The notes under the pieces were generated by a model. That model was given only the letters and a program-made list of their open reading frames with translations. It had not been told where the DNA came from and made no database searches. Shown here piece after piece: positions 59,452-64,000 of a stretch of DNA of 64,000 nt. This DNA is from Lautropia mirabilis (GTDB taxonomy: Bacteria > Pseudomonadota > Gammaproteobacteria > Burkholderiales > Burkholderiaceae_E). The DNA lies in assembly GCF_900637555.1 (NCBI RefSeq), contig NZ_LR134378.1, positions 506,001 to 570,000 of the forward strand, given 5' to 3'. How positions within the stretch are numbered: position 1 is the first letter of the stretch; each line of letters begins with the position of its first letter. The translations under genes were made by a program, and so were the position numbers.

Positions 59452-59701
59452 GCGCCACCCGAAAAGGGACAGGCCGGCCGGATGCCGGTCAATCGGCCCA
59501 TTCTAGAGCGTGTCCGCCGTTTTAGCATCCTGCCCCGCCTGCCCACCCATCCTTAAATGAATTCTGCATCATGAATTCTTGATTCCCGCTTTCGGCCTAA
59601 GCCTTTCGGACAGGAATCGTGATGATCAGACGCGGATTGCGTACCATCGGAAGCCTTGAACCCTCTTCACATTCTTTCCTACCGACAGGAGTTCCCATCT
59701 C
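59452..59701. promoter_or_regulatory. Divergent promoter region gshB / ubiK with direct repeats
   Basis: AT-rich around 59550-59600. The 9-mer ATGAATTCT occurs at 59557-59565 and 59571-59579, a direct repeat with 14-base period, between CTTAAAT and TTGATT. This could be an operator or two promoter elements serving the divergent genes. Confidence 0.4.
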
Positions 59702-59956
59702 ATGGAAAAACAGGCTTTCTTCCAGGACTTTCAGCAGAAGGTCATGGACCTGATCAAGGCCAGCCCCGCCGCCGACATCGAACGCAACATCAAGGCGCTG
59801 ATGGGCCAGACCTTCAACAAGCTGGAACTGGTCAGCCGCGAGGAATTCGATATCCAGGCCGCCCTGCTGCAGTCGCTGCAGGCCCGGGTGGATGCCCTGG
59901 AAGCCCGCCTGGCCCAGCAGGCCGACCAACGGGACGGCGGCCAGCCGAACGCCTGA
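59702..59956 (+). CDS. ubiK: Ubiquinone biosynthesis accessory factor UbiK
   Basis: An 84-residue BMFP-domain protein that assists the aerobic ubiquinone (Ubi) complex. Typical features are the N-terminal EKQAFFQDFQQKVMDLIKASPAADIERNIKALM and the C-terminal coiled coil FDIQAALLQSLQARVDALEARLAQQ, which trimerises in relatives. AGGAG lies 11 bases before the ATG. It shares one base with the yifB start (TGATG), so the two are co-translated, a pairing frequently seen in Betaproteobacteria. Confidence 0.93.
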   Translation: MEKQAFFQDFQQKVMDLIKASPAADIERNIKALMGQTFNKLELVSREEFDIQAALLQSLQARVDALEARLAQQADQRDGGQPNA

Positions 59957-61497
59957 TGAACACCCTGGCGGTGGTCCATGCGCGGGCCCTGCTGGGCCTG
60001 TCGGCACCTCCGGTTTCCGTCGAGGTGCATCTGGCCAACGGCCTGCCCGCCTTCAGCATCGTGGGCCTGCCCGAGACCTCGGTGCGCGAAAGCCGTGAAC
60101 GGGTGCGCGCCGCGCTGCTGCAGAGCGGTATCGAGTTTCCCAACCGCCGCATCACCGTCAACCTGGCTCCGGCCGACCTGCCCAAGGAATCCGGCCGCTT
60201 CGACCTGCCCATCGCCATTGGCATCGCTGCGGCGGCGGGTCTGGTGCCGCTTGCGGCACTGCAGGACCTGGAGCTGGTGGGTGAACTGTCCCTGTCGGGC
60301 GAACTGCGACCGATCCGCGCCGCCCTGGCCGTGGCCGCCGGCGTGAAAGCCGACGCTCCGGGACGCACGCTCATCCTGCCCCGTGACAACCTGGCCGAGG
60401 CCCGACAGAGTGGCCTGCAGACCCTGCATGGCGCCCCCGACCTGGCGGCGGTCATCGCCCACCTGCGCGGTCAGACGCTGCTGCCGCGCCCCACGGACAA
60501 CGCTTCCGTTCCGGACGAGCCCGACACCGAGGCACCGCCTGATCTGGCCGATGTACGTGGCCAGCCGCTGGCCCGCCGGGCGCTGGAGATCGCGGCAGCC
60601 GGCCTGCACCCGCTGCTGCTGTGTGGATCACCCGGCACTGGCAAGAGCATGCTGGCTACGCGCCTGCCCGGCATCCTGCCGCCACTCACGTCAACCGAGG
60701 CGCTGGAGGTCGCCGCCATCCGCTCGGCCAGCGGTCAGCCGGCCACCCGTTCGCGGCGCGCGCCCTTTCTGTCCTGCCATGCCAGCACCAGCCCGGCAGG
60801 CTTGCTGGGCGGTGGTCAGCCACCACGGCCCGGCAACATCAGCCTGGCCCACCATGGCGTGCTGATGATGGACGAGCTGACCGAATTCCGGCGCACCGTC
60901 ATCGAATCGCTGCGCGAGCCGCTGGAAACCGGGCGCATCACGCTCAGCCGCGGCCCCTACAGCGAGACCTTCCCGGCGCGCTTCCTGCTGGTGGCCACCA
61001 TGAATCCCTGCCCCTGCGGCAACCTGGGTGATCCGGCGCGCGCCTGCCGCTGCACGCCTGCGCAGATCCGCCGCTACCAGGCCCGACTCTCCGGCCCCTT
61101 GCTGGAACGCTTCGACCTGGGCATCGAGATGATGCGAGAACCGGCCAACGACGTGTCCAACAAGGCCCCGGCCCCGGAAGACAGCGCCACCGTGGCCCGG
61201 CGCGTGCAGTCCGCCCGCCAGCGGCAACTGGCCCGACAGGCCTGCACCAATGGCCATCTGCCCGTCGGGCGTTTCGATGACTGCCTGGCACTGCAACCCG
61301 ATGCCCGCGCCCTGCTGACCCAGGCGGCCGACCGATTCGGCTGGTCATGGCGCAGCCAGCACCGCGTGCTGCGGGTGGCACGTACCGTGGCCGACCTGGC
61401 CGACAGCGCCACCGTCACACCAGCTCACCTGGCCGAGGCCATGGCCCTGCGCCGACCGCTGGACCATTTGGTCAGCGCCGAGGCAAACCCGGCATAA
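59956..61497 (+). CDS. yifB: YifB/ComM family Mg-chelatase-like AAA ATPase
   Basis: A 513-residue ComM-type helicase, in relatives promoting branch migration during natural transformation. An N-terminal Lon-substrate-like domain (VHLANGLPAFSIVGLPETSVRESRERVRAAL) precedes the AAA core: DVRGQPLARRALEIAAAG near 198, Walker A LLCGSPGTGKSML near 222, Walker B VLMMDELTEF near 302 and the zinc-like CPCGNLGDPARACRC region near 353-368. The C-terminal Mg-chelatase lid follows. No com genes are nearby. ATG at 59956 overlaps the ubiK stop. Confidence 0.94.
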   Translation: MNTLAVVHARALLGLSAPPVSVEVHLANGLPAFSIVGLPETSVRESRERVRAALLQSGIEFPNRRITVNLAPADLPKESGRFDLPIAIGIAAAAGLVPLAALQDLELVGELSLSGELRPIRAALAVAAGVKADAPGRTLILPRDNLAEARQSGLQTLHGAPDLAAVIAHLRGQTLLPRPTDNASVPDEPDTEAPPDLADVRGQPLARRALEIAAAGLHPLLLCGSPGTGKSMLATRLPGILPPLTSTEALEVAAIRSASGQPATRSRRAPFLSCHASTSPAGLLGGGQPPRPGNISLAHHGVLMMDELTEFRRTVIESLREPLETGRITLSRGPYSETFPARFLLVATMNPCPCGNLGDPARACRCTPAQIRRYQARLSGPLLERFDLGIEMMREPANDVSNKAPAPEDSATVARRVQSARQRQLARQACTNGHLPVGRFDDCLALQPDARALLTQAADRFGWSWRSQHRVLRVARTVADLADSATVTPAHLAEAMALRRPLDHLVSAEANPA

Positions 61498-61568
61498 TCG
61501 ACGTGAGCCCTGCTCGCCCGACGCCCCTCCCGGCGTGGGCGACGGTGCATCCCGAGAGGAGAGACGAC

Positions 61569-61892
61569 ATGCTGTACGAATTCCGCAGCCGTGCCACCGG
61601 CAGTGTCACCATGATCGGCAAGGCCGCCGAACAGGTGCTGAAAATCATCGGCAAGAGCCCGGACGCCACCGGCATCATCACCGTGGCCCAGATCCCGGCA
61701 GCCATTGCCGCCCTGGAACAGGCAGCCGAACGCGAGCAACCGCCCGCCGATCAGCCACAGGACGCCGATGACCAGAACCTTCAGGAAGACGCCCGCGAGC
61801 GCTTCGTCAGCCTGCGTCAGCGCGTCTATCCGCTGATCGAGCTGATGCGAGAGGCGAAGGCTGCGGACGTGGACGTGACCTGGGGCGTCTGA
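61569..61892 (+). CDS. DUF1840 family protein
   Basis: A 107-residue protein starting MLYEFRSRATGSVTMIGKAAEQVLKIIGK, the hallmark of the DUF1840 family known mainly from Betaproteobacteria. The middle (about 50-75) is acidic and Gln/Asp-rich, and the end FVSLRQRVYPLIELMREAKAADVDVTWGV matches the family's C-terminal motif. AGAGGAGAGACG provides a ribosome site. Its last 86 bp overlap the convergent exonuclease gene. Function unknown. Confidence 0.88.
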   Translation: MLYEFRSRATGSVTMIGKAAEQVLKIIGKSPDATGIITVAQIPAAIAALEQAAEREQPPADQPQDADDQNLQEDARERFVSLRQRVYPLIELMREAKAADVDVTWGV

Positions 61893-62796
61893 GCGCCCCG
61901 CCCTTGGCCACGGCAGGCGGGGGCACCACGTCGATGCCCTGCGCGCACAACGCCTCGTAGATCCGGAAGGCACCCCAGGCATCATGGGCGGCATAGCGGC
62001 ACTGGGCAGCCGACAGCGGCTGCCGCGACCAGTCCGAGGTGCCGATGGACTTGGATTTCTCGAAATACCGTCCGAAGGTGACAGCCATGGCCATGCGGAT
62101 GCCCAGCGAGGCCCGATAGCCCAGCGCCCGATAGGTCTGGTCCAGATCCACAAGCCCCTGCGGGGCCACGCCAAAGCGCGCCAGCAGCTGGGCCCGATCA
62201 CCGGCCAGGCCGAAACCCACCTTCAGCAGCTCAGGCCGCGCCAGCAGCCCGGCCACCGCCTGGGCACAGGCCGGATCCTGCAACGGGAACAGCCACGCGC
62301 GCTCTGCCGAGGCAAACTGCACCAGGTGCGGGCCATCCTGCGTCTGCCCCCGCACGAACACCGGTTTCGACTCGGTATCGAAGCCCACCACCGACAGCGC
62401 CCCGATCTCGTCAGCCGCCTGCTGCGCCAGCTGCGGCCCCACCATCACGATGGCCTCGTCGGGCAGACGCTCGAAGGGAGGCAGCGCCCGCACGGCCTCA
62501 GGCGACGGCAGGGGATGCGGTCCAGCCCCCCGTCGGCCCCGGGGAAGACGCCCCAGGGCATGCTCTGTCACCGGTGCGCCCCTGGACACCGGGTCGTTCT
62601 TCGGCACGGGCCTGACGTCCTGCGCAGGAACAGACCCCTGCACCGGCCTGGTCTGGGGGGCTTCCCACTCCGGCAGCACATCCTGCAGCGGCGCACGCCC
62701 GCCCGGAACACGCTCCGGCAGCCCCTGTTCAGGTGACACACTCGCCGGTTTGGCCACCGGCGGCGGCCGGAGAAGCCATGCAATCTGCCGGGTCAT
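61807..62796 (-). CDS. RNase D-like 3'-5' exonuclease with long N-terminal extension
   Basis: A 329-residue protein. A Pro/Arg/Gly-rich, probably disordered N-terminus (about 1-115) is followed by a DEDD exonuclease domain: GALSVVGFDTESKPVFV with the DxE pair, VGFGLAGDRAQLL, VDLDQTYRALGY and the terminal YAAHDAWGAFRIYEAL (Y-x3-D) motif. All four acidic residues appear present, so activity is expected; substrates could be structured RNA or DNA ends. The last 30 residues are basic and low-complexity. ATG 62796 is preferred to one 20 codons upstream. The 86-bp convergent overlap with DUF1840 falls in the non-conserved tail. Confidence 0.85.
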   Translation of the reverse strand: MTRQIAWLLRPPPVAKPASVSPEQGLPERVPGGRAPLQDVLPEWEAPQTRPVQGSVPAQDVRPVPKNDPVSRGAPVTEHALGRLPRGRRGAGPHPLPSPEAVRALPPFERLPDEAIVMVGPQLAQQAADEIGALSVVGFDTESKPVFVRGQTQDGPHLVQFASAERAWLFPLQDPACAQAVAGLLARPELLKVGFGLAGDRAQLLARFGVAPQGLVDLDQTYRALGYRASLGIRMAMAVTFGRYFEKSKSIGTSDWSRQPLSAAQCRYAAHDAWGAFRIYEALCAQGIDVVPPPAVAKGGALRRPRSRPRPQPSPLASARSADRRADAG

Positions 62797-63106
62797 TGGT
62801 CGGCAAGCCTCATCTGTAACTCCCGGAATCCATCGCCCGGCGGCGATATCAGCCACGCCTTCACCCGCCAGGGCGCGCCAGCATTGGCCTCACGGCCGTG
62901 CTCCGCGCAAAAACGGGCATTCTAACCAAGGCCCACATGACGCATCGCAGCATTGCTGCTTACCCACATCCCCTTCTCCACCCCTGCCCCGCAGCCGGCA
63001 CCAAACGAGTAACATCGGAGTTCAAGATGGTTAACATCCGTGTCACGGTCCCCGCTGGGGCTCGGGGGACATGTGTGCTGCCCAATCCGACAAGAGGCGA
63101 CCAACC
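62797..63106. other. Divergent region upstream of the exonuclease and universal stress genes
   Basis: About 310 bp with a somewhat AT-rich patch near 62910-62960 and a GTTAACAT motif near 63028. The ribosome site AAGAGG precedes the stress-protein gene. No definite promoter or small gene could be assigned. Confidence 0.35.
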
Positions 63107-63532
63107 ATGGCCAGAATACTCATCCCGATCGACGGTTCCGAGACCGCATTGCGTGCGGTGCAATGGGTCATCGAACAGATTCGTGCCGGTGTCAACCACC
63201 AGGTCTCGCTCCTCAACGTGCAGCCGGAAATCCTCTCCGGCCACGCCCGCGCCTACTTCACCAAGACCGACCTCGACGCCTTCATGGCGGAACAGGCCCA
63301 GGAGCAGCTGGCGCCCGCCCAGAAACTGCTGACCGAGGCCAACATCCCCTACGAATCCTCCTTCGAGCGGGGCCATGCCCCCATGGTCATCGCCGACCAC
63401 GCGAAGAAGGCCGGGTTCGACCAGATCGTGATGGGCACCCGGGGTCTGAATCGTGTCAGCGGCCTGCTGCTCGGTTCCGTGGCTACCGGTGTGCTGCACC
63501 TGGTGGACATCCCGGTCACCCTGATCAAATGA
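63107..63532 (+). CDS. Universal stress protein UspA family
   Basis: A 141-residue UspA-fold protein. It opens ARILIPIDGSETALRAVQWVI and retains the full ATP-binding signature G-2x-G-9x-G-S (MGTRGLNRVSGLLLGSVA) near 113-130, so it belongs to the nucleotide-binding class. The C-terminal VLHLVDIPVTLIK forms the dimerisation strand. ATG 63107 has AAGAGG eight bases upstream; 12 further in-frame codons upstream are not family-like. It probably acts in stress survival; the neighbouring PTS gene is on the same strand but about 160 bp away. Confidence 0.92.
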   Translation: MARILIPIDGSETALRAVQWVIEQIRAGVNHQVSLLNVQPEILSGHARAYFTKTDLDAFMAEQAQEQLAPAQKLLTEANIPYESSFERGHAPMVIADHAKKAGFDQIVMGTRGLNRVSGLLLGSVATGVLHLVDIPVTLIK

Positions 63533-63692
63533 AATCCTGCCCAGACCACAGGCAGCCCCTGTTGCCCGGCCCCCGTTCGCGGTGCTGGCCGGACATGACA
63601 GGAGCGTGGCGAGGACAGTATCGCTGACCACACCGACATCGCTGCCGGGTCGTTCGGGCCGGCTGGACCCTTTTCAGGCTGGAAGAACCTTC

Positions 63693-64000
63693 ATGAACAC
63701 GACAACGCAATCCCCGGAAAACACTCCTGTCGAAGTCCAGCTGGCGGCTGCGCCCCAGAATCGCGACGACGCCGTGCGGGCTGCAGGCAGTCTGCTGATC
63801 CAGGCCGGCTTTGCCGCTGACGGCTTCACCGACAGCCTGCTCAAGCGTGAGCAGACCGCCACCACCTTCCTGGGACAGGGCGTCGCCATTCCCCACGGCA
63901 TGATCGACGACAAGCACCTGGTCAAGCGCACCGGTCTGGCCGTGCTGCAGGTCCCCAACGGCGTCGTGTGGGGCAAGGACGCCGAAGGCAAGCCCCAGAT
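63693..64000 (+). CDS. PTS EIIA, fructose/mannitol family (cut by window edge)
   Basis: First 102 codons of a PTS EIIA type-2 domain protein. After a polar leader, the core reads AAGSLLIQAGFAADGFTDSLLKRE, then TFLGQGVAIPHGM with the phosphorylatable His, and LAVLQVPNGVVWGK. This is the N-terminal organisation of fructose-type EIIA and of FruB/FPr multiphosphoryl-transfer proteins; which one cannot be told because the gene runs off the right edge. It is separate from the manX-ptsH-ptsI block about 5 kb upstream. Confidence 0.88.
   Translation, partial: MNTTTQSPENTPVEVQLAAAPQNRDDAVRAAGSLLIQAGFAADGFTDSLLKREQTATTFLGQGVAIPHGMIDDKHLVKRTGLAVLQVPNGVVWGKDAEGKPQ

Overview
Organism and overall character. 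The window is GC-rich (roughly two thirds G+C), with long spurious antisense frames, CGGGG-type lipoprotein starts and conserved blocks (gshB-manX-ptsH-ptsI, metX-metW, ubiK-yifB, a DUF1840 protein) that point to a Betaproteobacterium of the order Burkholderiales. A Lautropia-like genome would fit, but that is inference from gene content only. No rRNA, tRNA, CRISPR array, insertion sequence or prophage was recognised.

Region 1 (1-31129), exopolysaccharide locus. A co-oriented chain of overlapping genes (1-15552) encodes a tyrosine autokinase, an ExeA-like ATPase, a Wzx flippase, two polysaccharide deacetylases, a GT2 glycosyltransferase, a double-headed GT4 fusion, a single GT4, two asparagine-synthase-like amidotransferases and an O-antigen-ligase/polymerase-like membrane protein. 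It ends at an intrinsic terminator at 15721-15749. This is the gene set associated with exosortase A (XrtA) exopolysaccharide clusters, but no exosortase is in the window. Next come three tandem paralogous lipoproteins (15995-22895), each ending in a shared, unrecognised propeller-like domain. A minus-strand half follows: a DUF218 protein, two alpha/beta hydrolases of the XrtA-associated type, a TviB-like UDP-sugar dehydrogenase, an EpsB-type phosphoglycosyl transferase and a degenerate WecA-like membrane protein. A divergent TviC-like epimerase closes the locus. Together these imply a secreted polymer that contains an N-acetyl-hexosaminuronic acid and is modified by deacetylation and amidation.

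Region 2 (31130-48660), signalling and housekeeping. It holds a PAS-GAF diguanylate cyclase with intact GGEEF and I-site and a hairpin next to its start codon, an unknown membrane coiled-coil protein, a MipA/OmpV porin-like operon, a thioredoxin, EamA and GlcU-type transporters, prfC, a parDE toxin-antitoxin module with a clear operator, queF-yhhQ for queuosine, arsC-like, psd, a cupin, and a GGDEF-EAL protein whose two signature motifs are both degenerate.

Region 3 (48600-64000). It holds a flavin reductase, recQ with a ferredoxin-NADP reductase, two small unknown proteins, and a tightly overlapping six-gene minus-strand chain gshB-manX-ptsH-ptsI-metX-metW. Then come ubiK-yifB, DUF1840, an RNase D-like 3'-5' exonuclease, a universal stress protein and the start of a second PTS EIIA protein cut by the window edge.
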